Source: Clostridia bacterium | GTDB taxonomy: Bacteria; Bacillota; Clostridia; Oscillospirales; CAG-272 | Assembly: GCA_017444735.1 (NCBI GenBank) | Contig: JAFSWB010000034.1 | Location: forward strand, 1-58,453 | Length of the DNA stretch: 58,453 bases | Reading direction: 5' to 3' | In this document: piece by piece, positions 9,077-16,841 of the stretch | Layout of the letters: each line of letters starts with the position of its first letter | Numbering within the stretch: the stretch's first letter is position 1 | Made by a program: the position numbers and the translations under genes | The notes under the pieces: model-generated | The model's database searches: none | Told to the model about the DNA's origin: nothing | The model's input: the letters and a program-made list of their open reading frames with translations, nothing else

Positions 9077-10594
9077 TCAAAGAATTATGCAAATCAGTCC
9101 GTGACTTCCCTCATTTATCACTTTTGAGAGCGTCTGACCGAACTTTTCCCTGGCGTCGTCGGGAAGATTATCGAGCTTGGCGTGAAGGCCCTCGTTCACG
9201 AGCTCGTATATGGATTTCCCGAACAGGTTGGTGTCCCATATCCCACGCGGGTCGTCCTCGAATTCGTCAAGCAGGAACCTGACGAGTTCCTCCGACTGCT
9301 GTTCCGTTCCGACGATCGGGTTAAGCTCCGTCTCGATGCCCGCGCGGATCAGATGGATCGAAGGCGCGGCGGCGCGCAGCTTGAGGCCGTATCCGCCCGC
9401 CTGCTTGACGATCTGCGGCTCGTCGAGAGTCAGGTCGTCCTGATCGGGCATCACGATGCCGTAACCCTTTTCAGTTACCTCGTCGATAGCCGCGGCGAAT
9501 TTATCATATTCCCGTTTGACGCCCGACAGGGTGCGGAGAGCGGTAAAGAGGTCCGCCTCGCTCGACACCCCAACGCCGGTCACCTCCTCGATGATCTCGT
9601 AGAAGAGCGTGTCGGGAAGGTCGACCGAGACGCGGCATTTCCCCTCTCCCATATCTACCCGCTCGACTTTTGCCGACGCTTTCGCGTCCTTTTCCGACGA
9701 CGCCTCGGTGCGGACGCCGATCGCGTCGGAAAGGCGCGACGCGAAATCCGCCGCCTCTCCCGCGCGGATCCCGTCCGCCGCGCACTCGCTTATGCTCTCC
9801 GAGAACGCCTTTTTCAGCCAATGAGTCCCGTCGAGAGCGCCGGTCCATTCGGGAAACGTCAGTTCGATTTCCCGGAGGGGGAATTCAGACAGGATCAGCT
9901 TCATGATCTCTCCGACGTCGTCCTCGTTGAGATCGACGCAGCTCACGAGCGCCGTCGGCGCCGAATATTTCTCCTCGAGAGACAGGGCGAGCTCCTCCGC
10001 TCTTTTCGAATCGGGCTCGGCGGAATTGAGCACGACGGCGAACGGCTTTCCGCACTCCCTCAGTTCGCGTACCGCCTTTTCCTCGGCGGCGACGAACGCC
10101 TCCCGCGGCAGTTCTCCGAAGGAGCCGTCAGAGGTCACGAGGACGGCGACCGTAGAATGATCCCTTATCACCCTTTCGGTCCCCTCCTCCGCCGCTTTTT
10201 CAAACGGAAGAGGCTCGTCGGACCACGGGGTCAGCACCATTCTCGTCTCCCCGTCTTCCGTGTCGCCCATTACTCCCGGTATCAGGAAGCCGACGCAGTC
10301 GATCATCTTGACGCGGAGCTCCGCTCCGTCGCCGAGAGTCAGCGTCACCGCCTCGTCGGGAACGAATTTGGGCTCGGTCGTCATTACGGTCTTCCCCGCC
10401 GCGCTCTGCGGAGTCTCGTCCGTCGCGCGCTTTCTCTCGCTTTCATCGGCGATATTCGGAATGACCGCGCTCTCCATAAACTTTTTGATGAAGGTCGATT
10501 TTCCCGATCTGACCGGTCCGACCACGCCGACGTAGATGTCGCCTCCGGTCCTTTCTCCGATATCCTTATATATCTCCATTCCCACGCCTCTCAT
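9077..10594 (-). CDS. spoIVA: stage IV sporulation protein A, spore-coat morphogenetic ATPase
   Basis: SpoIVA polymerises by ATP hydrolysis on the outer forespore membrane and forms the basement layer of the spore coat. The N-terminal half is a TRAFAC-type domain with the Walker A motif GPVRSGKST at about residues 26-34, followed by ETPQSAAGKTVMTTEPKFVP, which is highly characteristic of SpoIVA. The C-terminal region ends in INEGSHGLICIIL, the conserved membrane-targeting tail. The frame is open further upstream. I chose the ATG at 10594, preceded by GGGAGAAGAGG; the ATG at 10579 (MEIYKDIGERTGG) is equally possible. At about 505 residues it is close to the family length. Expression is expected in the mother cell under sigma-E, but I could not assign a promoter with confidence. 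Confidence 0.95.
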   Translation of the reverse strand: MRGVGMEIYKDIGERTGGDIYVGVVGPVRSGKSTFIKKFMESAVIPNIADESERKRATDETPQSAAGKTVMTTEPKFVPDEAVTLTLGDGAELRVKMIDCVGFLIPGVMGDTEDGETRMVLTPWSDEPLPFEKAAEEGTERVIRDHSTVAVLVTSDGSFGELPREAFVAAEEKAVRELRECGKPFAVVLNSAEPDSKRAEELALSLEEKYSAPTALVSCVDLNEDDVGEIMKLILSEFPLREIELTFPEWTGALDGTHWLKKAFSESISECAADGIRAGEAADFASRLSDAIGVRTEASSEKDAKASAKVERVDMGEGKCRVSVDLPDTLFYEIIEEVTGVGVSSEADLFTALRTLSGVKREYDKFAAAIDEVTEKGYGIVMPDQDDLTLDEPQIVKQAGGYGLKLRAAAPSIHLIRAGIETELNPIVGTEQQSEELVRFLLDEFEDDPRGIWDTNLFGKSIYELVNEGLHAKLDNLPDDAREKFGQTLSKVINEGSHGLICIIL

Positions 10595-10811
10595 AACCTC
10601 TTCTCCCTTCCGTTCCCGCGGACCGCCACGGCGCCGCAATATCTTTGTATTATGGATATGAAAGGACGCGGCCCGTTATGACTTCGGTAGCAGAGAAACA
10701 GCCCCCGCATAATATGTTAAAGAGGATCCGGCGTAAAGGCGGCCGGACTCCCCGAAAAAACAAACCCCATAATCGGAACCCGCCGCGCCGTGCGGCGGAT
10801 TGGAGAACAAT

Positions 10812-11666
10812 ATGGCAGATAACAGAATGTCAAATTCATCCTGCGAGCGCGGGAGAGATCGGGACACGGTCTGCATCGACACCTACCGGGTCCTCGACTC
10901 GTGCCGCGACAAGGACTGTTTTGAGGACGTCAGGGTTTACCTGACCTGCTACGGTCAGGAGATAATCGACAGGACGACAGCACACCGGACGAAGGACGCC
11001 CACGTCCTGTGGTCCTACATCGATATCGACAGCGTCCCCTTCAACAGAGGTTTCTATCAGCTCACGATAAGGATCTATATCAAAATCCTTTGCGAGGCTT
11101 GTCTCGGTCCCGGAAACGTGAGGGACTTCGACGGGATCGCGGTCGTTGAAAAGAAAGTCGTACTCTTCGGAAGCGAGGGCAACGTAAGCGTTTTCAAGAG
11201 CGAATACCAGAACAACGGCTTCTGCTGCGCCGGAGAAAACTGCGGCTCGGTCAAGTCGAACAATCTTCCGATCGCCGTTCTCGAGACGGTCGATCCCATA
11301 ATCCTCGGTTCCAAGATCGTGGAGCCGACGCGTCCGTGTCCGTGCTGCTGCAGTATAAACGAAGTGCCGGATAACGTATGCTCCGCGGTCAGCGGCGATC
11401 TCGCGGACGGAGTGGACAGCAACAAGCTGCTCGTCTCTCTCGGGCTGTTCTCGGTCGTCAGGATCGAACGCCCGGCTCAGTACCTCATAAGCGCCTCCGA
11501 ATACTCCGTTCCCGCGAAGGAATGCGTCAGCCCCGTCGACGACGATCCGTGCAGTCTCTTCAGGAAGATGGAATTCCCGGTCAGAGAATTTTCCGTTCCG
11601 TCGAAGCTGCCCGCCTGCGTCTCGCCGGGATACGACGATATGAAAAAATGCGGATGTGACAAATAA
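10812..11666 (+). CDS. Cys-rich conserved protein, possible spore-surface component
   Basis: A 284-residue soluble protein without signal peptide or membrane segments. It is rich in cysteine: CxDTYRVLDSCRDKDCFED near the N terminus, then CEACLGPG, FCCAGENCGS, PCPCCCS, and KKCGCDK at the end. It resembles uncharacterised clostridial proteins that open with a CIDTYRVLDSCRDKDCF-type sequence; this is from memory, not a search. GGAG six bases before the ATG at 10812 decides the start over an upstream in-frame TTG at 10800. It sits divergently from spoIVA and convergently to sigF, and cysteine-rich composition is common in coat and exosporium proteins, so a spore-surface role is a reasonable guess. 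No enzyme motif is seen. Confidence 0.8.
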   Translation: MADNRMSNSSCERGRDRDTVCIDTYRVLDSCRDKDCFEDVRVYLTCYGQEIIDRTTAHRTKDAHVLWSYIDIDSVPFNRGFYQLTIRIYIKILCEACLGPGNVRDFDGIAVVEKKVVLFGSEGNVSVFKSEYQNNGFCCAGENCGSVKSNNLPIAVLETVDPIILGSKIVEPTRPCPCCCSINEVPDNVCSAVSGDLADGVDSNKLLVSLGLFSVVRIERPAQYLISASEYSVPAKECVSPVDDDPCSLFRKMEFPVREFSVPSKLPACVSPGYDDMKKCGCDK

Positions 11667-11673
11667 GCGCTCA

Positions 11674-11709
11674 CGTAAGAAATCCCCCGGAAAAGGGGGA
11701 TTTCTTACG
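11674..11709. terminator. long hairpin between convergent genes
   Basis: CGTAAGAAATCCCCC and GGGGGATTTCTTACG form a 15-bp perfect stem around GGAAAA. The sigF stop codon lies inside it. There is no clean T-run after the stem, but the arms are T- and A-rich at the base. It probably ends both transcripts. Confidence 0.7.
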
Positions 11710-12439
11710 ATATAAGATCTTCTCGCATTTTGCTGAATATCTTTTTTTCTTCCCTCGATATCTTCACCTGCGACAGTCCGAGGGCGTCCGCGGTCTGCTG
11801 CTGGGAATAATCCTTGAAATATCGGAGAAAGACGATTTTCCGCCACAGAGGAGGCAGTTTTCCTATCGCCTCGCGAAGCGCGATCCGGTCGACCGTTCTC
11901 TCAAGGCGGTCGTCGCGCTGCGGGATCACGTTTTCGAGCGTCAGTTCGTCGTCCGACACGGGCTCCGACAACGACCGGACGGGGGACGCCGCCTCGAGAG
12001 CGACCGCCGCGTCCTCCGGCGTCATTCCGCACGCCGCGGCGAGCTCGTCAAGGCGCGGCTCCCTCATATTTTCGCCGACGAAGCGCTCCCTCTCCTTCAG
12101 GAGGCGGGCTCCGTCCCTTTTTTTCGTTCTCGAAACCTTGATGATACCGTCGTCCCTCAGAAATTTTCTGATCTCGCCTGTAATGAGCGGGACGGCGTAC
12201 GTCGAGAACGCCGTCCCGAGCGAAAGATCGAAGCTCCTGATCGCTTTCAGCATCCCTATCGAACCGATCTGCACGAGATCTTCCTGCTCGACTCCGCGCC
12301 CCCTGAACCCGGCGGCGATCCCCGTGACGAGCCCGTAATTCATCCTTATCAGTTTTTCCGCCGCTTCCTCGTCGCCGTTTTTGTATTCCCGGAGCAGGCG
12401 CGTGTTTTCCGCGTGCCTGTCGGCGAGTTTTACTTCCAT
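11705..12439 (-). CDS. sigF: RNA polymerase sporulation sigma factor F (SpoIIAC)
   Basis: The first forespore-specific sigma factor; it directs early gene expression after asymmetric septation. At 244 residues it is of normal length. Region 2 is seen at NYGLVTGIAAGF and EDLVQIGSIGMLKAIRSFD, with the region 2.4 segment FSTYAVPLITGEIRKFLRD. Region 3 follows at about 120-170, and region 4.2 carries the helix-turn-helix in YSQQQTADALGLSQVKISRE. It is third in the conserved spoIIAA-spoIIAB-sigF order, 52 bases after spoIIAB. Activity is held off by SpoIIAB and released by dephosphorylated SpoIIAA. Confidence 0.96.
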   Translation of the reverse strand: MEVKLADRHAENTRLLREYKNGDEEAAEKLIRMNYGLVTGIAAGFRGRGVEQEDLVQIGSIGMLKAIRSFDLSLGTAFSTYAVPLITGEIRKFLRDDGIIKVSRTKKRDGARLLKERERFVGENMREPRLDELAAACGMTPEDAAVALEAASPVRSLSEPVSDDELTLENVIPQRDDRLERTVDRIALREAIGKLPPLWRKIVFLRYFKDYSQQQTADALGLSQVKISREEKKIFSKMREDLIS

Positions 12440-12491
12440 ACACGCCTCCCGATCTCTCTCCGTTCGCTACGTTCGGAGAGATATGTATTTT

Positions 12492-12944
12492 TCAGCGCGT
12501 GACCGGAAGCGCGGATAGCTTTTTCTTCATCACGACGCGCGTTCCGCGCCCCGGCTTCGACTTTACGGCGAGCGTGTCCATAAAATTTTCGATGAGCGTA
12601 AAGCCCATTCCGCTTCTCTCGCCGTCGGGATCGGTAGTAAAGAGGGGCTGCATCGCGACCTCGACGTCTTCGATGCCCCTTCCCTTGTCCTTTACCTCTA
12701 TCCTCACCGATCTGTCGTCGAAAAGTCTCACTCCGATCGTGATCTGCCCTATCACGTTGCGGTATCCGTGGACCGTGCTGTTCGTCACCGCCTCGGAAAC
12801 GGCGCATTTAATGTCGGAGAGCTCGTCGAACGTCGGATTGAGCTGTGCGACGAACGCCGACACGATAGCCCTCGCCGCCGATTCATTTACTGAAAACGAA
12901 GGGAGCGACACTCTCATGCTGTTGATGCAGTTTTTCTTTTTCAT
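12492..12944 (-). CDS. spoIIAB: anti-sigma F factor, serine kinase
   Basis: A GHKL-fold protein of 150 residues that binds sigma-F and also phosphorylates SpoIIAA with ATP. The N box lies in AVSEAVTNSTVHGY, the G1 box in VKDKGRGIED, and QPLFTTDPDGERSGMGF holds the ATP lid and G2. Its start overlaps the spoIIAA stop by four bases (ATGA), which implies translational coupling and matched amounts of the two partners. A 10-12 residue C-terminal tail is of normal length. Confidence 0.96.
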   Translation of the reverse strand: MKKKNCINSMRVSLPSFSVNESAARAIVSAFVAQLNPTFDELSDIKCAVSEAVTNSTVHGYRNVIGQITIGVRLFDDRSVRIEVKDKGRGIEDVEVAMQPLFTTDPDGERSGMGFTLIENFMDTLAVKSKPGRGTRVVMKKKLSALPVTR

Positions 12945-13297
12945 ACCGCTTTTTCCCCTCTTTCGTCACGGTATTTCCCGCATACGATACGGACTATCCT
13001 GTCCATACCCGCGAGATCGAGAATCTTTTTCGTTCCGTCGCTCGGGTTGCTGACCGCGAACGACATTCCCATCTCGGAGGCCTTTGAGAACCTCCCGAGG
13101 ATCAATCCGATGCCGGACGAATCCATAAAACTGACGCGGGAGAGATCGAGAACGAGACCGCGCGGCCTCTCCGTCATTACCTCCTCGTCGATCTTCGCGC
13201 GGATACGGCGCGCTCCGTGATGGTCGACCTCGCCCGTTATCGCCGCGGTCAGAACGTCCCCGGACGTTCTGAATATCACTTTACATTCCTCTTTCAT
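12941..13297 (-). CDS. spoIIAA: anti-anti-sigma factor
   Basis: A STAS-domain protein of 118 residues that, when unphosphorylated, pulls SpoIIAB off sigma-F. FMDSSGIGLILGRF contains the phospho-acceptor serine, residue 60 by alignment with Ser58 of Bacillus subtilis. GEVDHHGARRIR is the conserved N-terminal helix entry. AGGAGG six bases before the ATG is a strong ribosome binding site. A GGGGAAT element about 50 bases upstream resembles a sigma-H -10, but I could not find a matching -35, so the expected sigma-H control is not shown by the sequence. Confidence 0.96.
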   Translation of the reverse strand: MKEECKVIFRTSGDVLTAAITGEVDHHGARRIRAKIDEEVMTERPRGLVLDLSRVSFMDSSGIGLILGRFSKASEMGMSFAVSNPSDGTKKILDLAGMDRIVRIVCGKYRDERGEKAV

Positions 13298-13425
13298 CCA
13301 CGTCCTCCTGATTTTTCCGTTTTGCGGAGCTTGTCAGTATTATATTCCCCGCCGCCCCGTGAAAGCCGTCGCGTTTTGTCGCCCCCGACCCGATTTCCCG
13401 TCCCGATTTTCCGACGTTTTCCGCC

Positions 13426-13454
13426 CCGCGCCGCGCCTTTGCGCCGCGGCGCGG
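13426..13454. repeat. GC-only palindrome upstream of spoIIA
   Basis: CCGCGCCGCG (13426-13435) and CGCGGCGCGG (13445-13454) form a perfect 10-bp stem with a 9-base loop. It lies between the spoIIA operon and the small-RNA promoter. The following bases on the plus strand are A, so it is not a plus-strand terminator. Its role is unclear. Confidence 0.5.
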
Positions 13455-13473
13455 CAAAAAAAGCGAAATAAAC

Positions 13474-13502
13474 TTGACTTTTTGTTTTTTTTGGTATAAA
13501 AT
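13474..13502 (+). promoter_or_regulatory. promoter of the candidate small RNA
   Basis: TTGACT (13474-13479) and TAAAAT (13497-13502) are 17 bases apart in an A/T-rich stretch. Transcription would start near 13509. Confidence 0.55.
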
Positions 13503-13508
13503 GGTGCA

Positions 13509-13572
13509 CAAGTTGAAAATTGACTCGCCGGCATATATGCCCACAGCCGAATCATCGGGGCGGGTCTTTTTT
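13509..13572 (+). ncRNA. candidate small RNA or terminated leader of about 65 nt
   Basis: Between a promoter and a terminator there is no open reading frame with a ribosome binding site. The predicted transcript ends in a two-part structure: an outer stem GACTCGCC/GGCGGGTC (13522-13529 with 13559-13566, one G-U pair) encloses a GGCATATATGCC hairpin and an A-rich linker, and a T-run follows. A second promoter starts only 18 bases later, which argues for an independent short transcript. I do not recognise it as a known riboswitch or RNA family. Together with the neighbouring palindrome and promoters, this covers the otherwise gene-free 13298-13687. Confidence 0.45.
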
Positions 13573-13589
13573 ATTTTTTCCTTATTCAC

Positions 13590-13618
13590 TTGACGGTCGG
13601 TCCGTATTGTGGTTTAAT
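13590..13618 (+). promoter_or_regulatory. promoter of the SpoIIM-like gene
   Basis: TTGACG (13590-13595) and TTTAAT (13613-13618), with 17 bases between, lie 69 bases before the GTG start. Confidence 0.55.
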
Positions 13619-13687
13619 ATATCTGACGTTATAAGGCGCGCTCCTCCCGAATAGTATCAAGTGATACCATCACGAGGAGGTGCCGCC

Positions 13688-14233
13688 GTGTCAGCCCCGA
13701 AAAAGACCGTTTTGCTTTCTTCGTTTTTCTTTGTCTCGTCAGCGCTCATCTTCTGGTTCCTGACCGGGATGAGAGCTCCCTCCGGGCGATTTGTCGCGAC
13801 AGCGCGCGACTGTGGGTTCGCGTCGTTCTCCGGTTTGCTCAGGACGGCCGCGGGAAGCGCGGCGTCCGTAACGGCGGAAGCGCTCGCCGTCTTTTTCTCG
13901 GGCTTCACCGTCTTTCCCGTCGCGGTCCCGTGCGCCGTTCTGCTTTTTCGCGGAGCGTGTTTCGGCGCATCCCTGCGGGCGTTTTCGGGAGGGGCGCTCT
14001 CGTTTTCGGAAGAGACGCTCGTTTTCGGGATAAGCCAGCCCGCCGCGGTCTTCTCTCTATACGCGATATCATCTTTGTCGCTTATCTTTTTCTCTTATTT
14101 TTCCGTCCTGTATTCCGAGAGGATGAGGGGAAAAGAAAAGGCGACGCCGGCGCTCGGATACGCCGCGGTCTCCGCCGTTTTCTTCGGCGGTCTCGTCATC
14201 CTTGATCTGCTCCGCTTTGCGGCGGTAAGATAA
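13688..14233 (+). CDS. polytopic membrane protein, SpoIIM-like
   Basis: A protein of about 181 residues with four or five hydrophobic segments: roughly 8-26, 55-75, 80-100, 115-140 and 160-178. The segment FFSGFTVFPVAVPCAVLLFRG followed by GASLRAF recalls the conserved core of SpoIIM/DUF95 proteins, which in B. subtilis are part of the DMP peptidoglycan-hydrolase complex during engulfment. The match is by pattern only. AGGAGGT six bases before a GTG sets the start; the longer frame from 13661 has no ribosome binding site. Its position beside the spoIIA operon fits a sporulation role. It probably shares a transcript with the next gene. Confidence 0.55.
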   Translation: MSAPKKTVLLSSFFFVSSALIFWFLTGMRAPSGRFVATARDCGFASFSGLLRTAAGSAASVTAEALAVFFSGFTVFPVAVPCAVLLFRGACFGASLRAFSGGALSFSEETLVFGISQPAAVFSLYAISSLSLIFFSYFSVLYSERMRGKEKATPALGYAAVSAVFFGGLVILDLLRFAAVR

Positions 14234-14252
14234 AAAGAACGGAGTGATGTTT

Positions 14253-15197
14253 TTGTCACAGGAAAACAAGGAAAAGAAGTTCAACCTGTTCAATTTCTTT
14301 AACAGAAGGAAGGACCCCGTCGGAGTCGACCCGAACGAGCCGGATATAACCGAGAATCCGAACTTCGTCAACTTCTTCAAGCTGTTCGCCCGAAAATTCA
14401 ACAGTATCACGCTCATCAATCTTATGACCGTGGTCGTAAACTTTCCCGTTTTCTTCTTTCTGATCGGAATAAGCGGTATCTTTTCCGGCCACACGACCTC
14501 GCCCGCGTACGGTCTCTTTCCGAATCTGTCCGTGATCGTGTCGAACAAGCTGTCCCCCGCGTCGGCGGCTCTTTACGGGACGTTCGCCCTCCAGCGGGAG
14601 GTCACCGTGCTTTCGACGGCTGACTACGTCTTTTTCCTGCTCTCTCTCCTGATTGTGTTTACGCTCGGGATATCGGCGGTAGGGGCGACTTATCTTCACC
14701 GGAACATGGTCCGCGGTCAACCGATCTTTCTCCTCTCCGATTACGTCGGCGCGGTAAAGCGCAACCTGAAGCAGACGCTTATCTTCGGCGTTATCGACTT
14801 TCTGATAATCGGAGTCCTCGTTTACGACGTCGCGTTTTTCAGAGTCAACTCGATGTCGGGCGTGACGACGGGAATAATCCTCGCGGCGATCGTCTTCATC
14901 ATTCTGCTGTACTTCCTCGTCAGGACCTATATATATACGATGATCGTCACGTTCGATATGCCGATCCGGAAAATGTTCAAAAACGCGCTGATCCTCTCCG
15001 TCGTCGGATTCAAGAGGAATCTCGCGTATCTTCTCGGCGCGGCGCTCATCCTCCTTTTCAACTACGCTCTTCTCGTCGTTTACTTTCCTCTGGGTATCAT
15101 CCTGCCGTTCATGATAATACCCTCCGCAATCACCTTCCTCGGCGAGTACTGCATTTTCCCCAACGTAATGAAATACATGGTAAAAGAAGAAGAATGA
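14253..15197 (+). CDS. YesL/DUF624-type membrane protein
   Basis: A 314-residue membrane protein with about six transmembrane segments after a basic, Asn-rich N-terminal tail. The layout resembles DUF624 (YesL) proteins: an initial helix at NSITLINLMTVVVNFPVF, an extended loop, then closely spaced pairs and a final GIILPFMIIPSAITFLGEY. YesL-like proteins often sit with sugar-use genes, but none is next to this one. GGAG eight bases before a TTG at 14253 supports that start; an ATG at 14247 is too close to the ribosome binding site. It starts 19 bases after the SpoIIM-like gene, so the two probably form an operon. Confidence 0.65.
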   Translation: MSQENKEKKFNLFNFFNRRKDPVGVDPNEPDITENPNFVNFFKLFARKFNSITLINLMTVVVNFPVFFFLIGISGIFSGHTTSPAYGLFPNLSVIVSNKLSPASAALYGTFALQREVTVLSTADYVFFLLSLLIVFTLGISAVGATYLHRNMVRGQPIFLLSDYVGAVKRNLKQTLIFGVIDFLIIGVLVYDVAFFRVNSMSGVTTGIILAAIVFIILLYFLVRTYIYTMIVTFDMPIRKMFKNALILSVVGFKRNLAYLLGAALILLFNYALLVVYFPLGIILPFMIIPSAITFLGEYCIFPNVMKYMVKEEE

Positions 15198-15223
15198 AAA
15201 AAGCGGGGCGACCCGCTTTTTTT
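15197..15223. terminator. bidirectional intrinsic terminator
   Basis: AAAAAAGCGGG and CCCGCTTTTTT are separated by GCGA. It serves the YesL-like gene and the convergent deacetylase pair. Confidence 0.9.
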
Positions 15224-15899
15224 ATTCTCCGATAAGCTCCGACACCGTGACGAAAACGTACCCCTCGGCGAGCATCTTCGGGATAAACCGGCGAAGCGCC
15301 TCGGCGGTATTCGAGCCGCCCGATATGAAATCGTGGCAAAGGATGACGTCGCCGTCCCCGGCGGAAAGCGCGGCTTTCTCGATCTCGCCGGCGGAACGGT
15401 GTCTCCAGTCCTCCGTGTCGACGGACCACAGAACGACGGTGTACCCGAGCTCGGCGGCGATCCTTTTCGCCGTCGCTCCGAGCTTGCCCTCGGGCGGTCT
15501 GAAAAGGCGCGGCCGGTACTCGATCGCCTCAAACACCGCGTCCTCGGTCGCGGTGATCTCTTTTTTTATTTTCCCGGACGAGCCCGTCTTCACGTTGCGG
15601 TGAGAAAACGTGTGATTGCCGATCTCGTGGCCCTCCCTGACCTCCCGCTCGACTATCAGAGGATACTTTTCCGCGTTTTCGCCGACGACGAAGAACGTCG
15701 CTTTCACTCCGTATTCCGAGAGAACGTCGAGGATCTCCTCCGTGAGGCGCGGATGAGGTCCGTCGTCAAACGTCAGCGCGATCTTGCCCGGCGCGTCGTC
15801 CGCCTTTGAGAAGACGCGCCCGTATTCCTCACCGCGGACAGCGAACGAGACAAGGACGAGCGCCAGAACGGAAGCGAGGACCGCTTCAGCCCTTCTCAT
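15222..15899 (-). CDS. polysaccharide deacetylase, PdaB/NodB type
   Basis: A secreted or membrane-anchored 225-residue carbohydrate esterase family 4 enzyme, which removes N-acetyl groups from peptidoglycan or a related glycan using a divalent metal. The N terminus is a signal or anchor helix (about residues 5-21). All NodB motifs are present: TFDDGPH (catalytic base and metal Asp), NHTFSH (metal histidines), RPPEGK, the DTEDW segment and LCHDF. The start overlaps the upstream deacetylase gene by 14 bases, so the two are translated as a pair. The sporulation enzyme PdaB is the closest familiar type by size, but the assignment to it is tentative. Confidence 0.85.
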   Translation of the reverse strand: MRRAEAVLASVLALVLVSFAVRGEEYGRVFSKADDAPGKIALTFDDGPHPRLTEEILDVLSEYGVKATFFVVGENAEKYPLIVEREVREGHEIGNHTFSHRNVKTGSSGKIKKEITATEDAVFEAIEYRPRLFRPPEGKLGATAKRIAAELGYTVVLWSVDTEDWRHRSAGEIEKAALSAGDGDVILCHDFISGGSNTAEALRRFIPKMLAEGYVFVTVSELIGE

Positions 15900-16659
15900 C
15901 CGTCCCGATCTCCTCGAGTTTTCCGAAGCGGTATCCCATGGCGCGCCACTCCTTTATGAGATCTCCGAGGATCTCGGCGTTCGTTTTCGAGGTCGGATGA
16001 AGGAGGATTATCTCGCCGGGGTGAGTCCCGCGGAGGATTTTTTCCTCGGCTTTCACGGGATCGGGCTGATTGTCGTTGTCCCAGTCCGCGTATGCGAAGC
16101 TCCAGAGAACGGTCCGGTAGCCGAGTTCGTTTGCCGAACAGAGATTTTCCTCCGACATCCTCCCCTCGGGCGGACGGTAAAATTTCGCGGGGCGTTTTCC
16201 GGTCGCCTCAAATACCGCGTCGTCGAGCGCGGAAAGCTCGGCGGAAAAGGACTCCGTGTCGCGGAAAGCCGTCATATCCTTGTGGGTCGCGGTGTGGTTG
16301 CAGACCGTGTGTCCCTCGTCGAACATACGCGCGAGCAGTTCCGGCTCTCTGTCCGCGATATTCCTGAGAACGAAAAAGGCGCCCGGAACGTTTTCTTTTT
16401 TCAGAACGTCGAGAATTTTTGAGACGTTCCCGTTTTCGTATCCGGCGTCAAACGTAAGATAGATCACGCGGTCGCCTTTTTGAAACGCCTCGGCGTCGAT
16501 GAAGACGCCCCCGTTTTCCGATAAATACGTCATCTCCGGCGGACAGACGGGAACGCCGTCGGAGCCGCGTTTGACGTACCACGAATCGGCCGCGGACACG
16601 CCGAGAGATAATATGATAAGAAGCGGCAGGACAGCCGCCGAAATTTTTGTCATTTTCAT
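15886..16659 (-). CDS. pdaA: PdaA-type peptidoglycan (muramic acid) deacetylase
   Basis: A 257-residue CE4 deacetylase with an N-terminal signal peptide (about 1-24). The first motif reads LTFDAGYENGN, a form typical of PdaA, which deacetylates muramic acid during formation of muramic-delta-lactam in the spore cortex. HTATHKDM, FYRPPEGRM, AYADWDND and LLHPTSKTN supply the other motifs. CwlD, which acts before PdaA in the same pathway, is encoded at 54025. This gene leads a two-gene unit with the overlapping deacetylase. A sigma-G promoter would be expected but is not convincingly visible upstream. Confidence 0.88.
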   Translation of the reverse strand: MKMTKISAAVLPLLIILSLGVSAADSWYVKRGSDGVPVCPPEMTYLSENGGVFIDAEAFQKGDRVIYLTFDAGYENGNVSKILDVLKKENVPGAFFVLRNIADREPELLARMFDEGHTVCNHTATHKDMTAFRDTESFSAELSALDDAVFEATGKRPAKFYRPPEGRMSEENLCSANELGYRTVLWSFAYADWDNDNQPDPVKAEEKILRGTHPGEIILLHPTSKTNAEILGDLIKEWRAMGYRFGKLEEIGTDEKG

Positions 16660-16781
16660 TTTCTTCTCTCCTTCGCTCTTTTTTCGTCGTTATTCTGCAC
16701 CGCAGAGTGCGCCGTAACCGGTGAAATATATGGTCAGATTTCCCGTATTTCCGAATGAAGTCAAGTATATATGAAAAACCG

Positions 16782-16810
16782 TTGAAAAACGCGGGCGGTT
16801 AGTATATAAT
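16782..16810 (+). promoter_or_regulatory. malic enzyme promoter
   Basis: TTGAAA (16782-16787) and a perfect TATAAT (16805-16810) with 17 bases between lie 31 bases before the start codon. Confidence 0.75.
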
Positions 16811-16841
16811 ACAAATATTAAAAATATAATTGAGGCAAAAA

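Noticed and set aside
13298..13370. A sigma-H promoter for the spoIIA operon
   Set aside because: A GGGGAAT element could be the -10, but no AGGAWWW-like -35 stands at the right distance.
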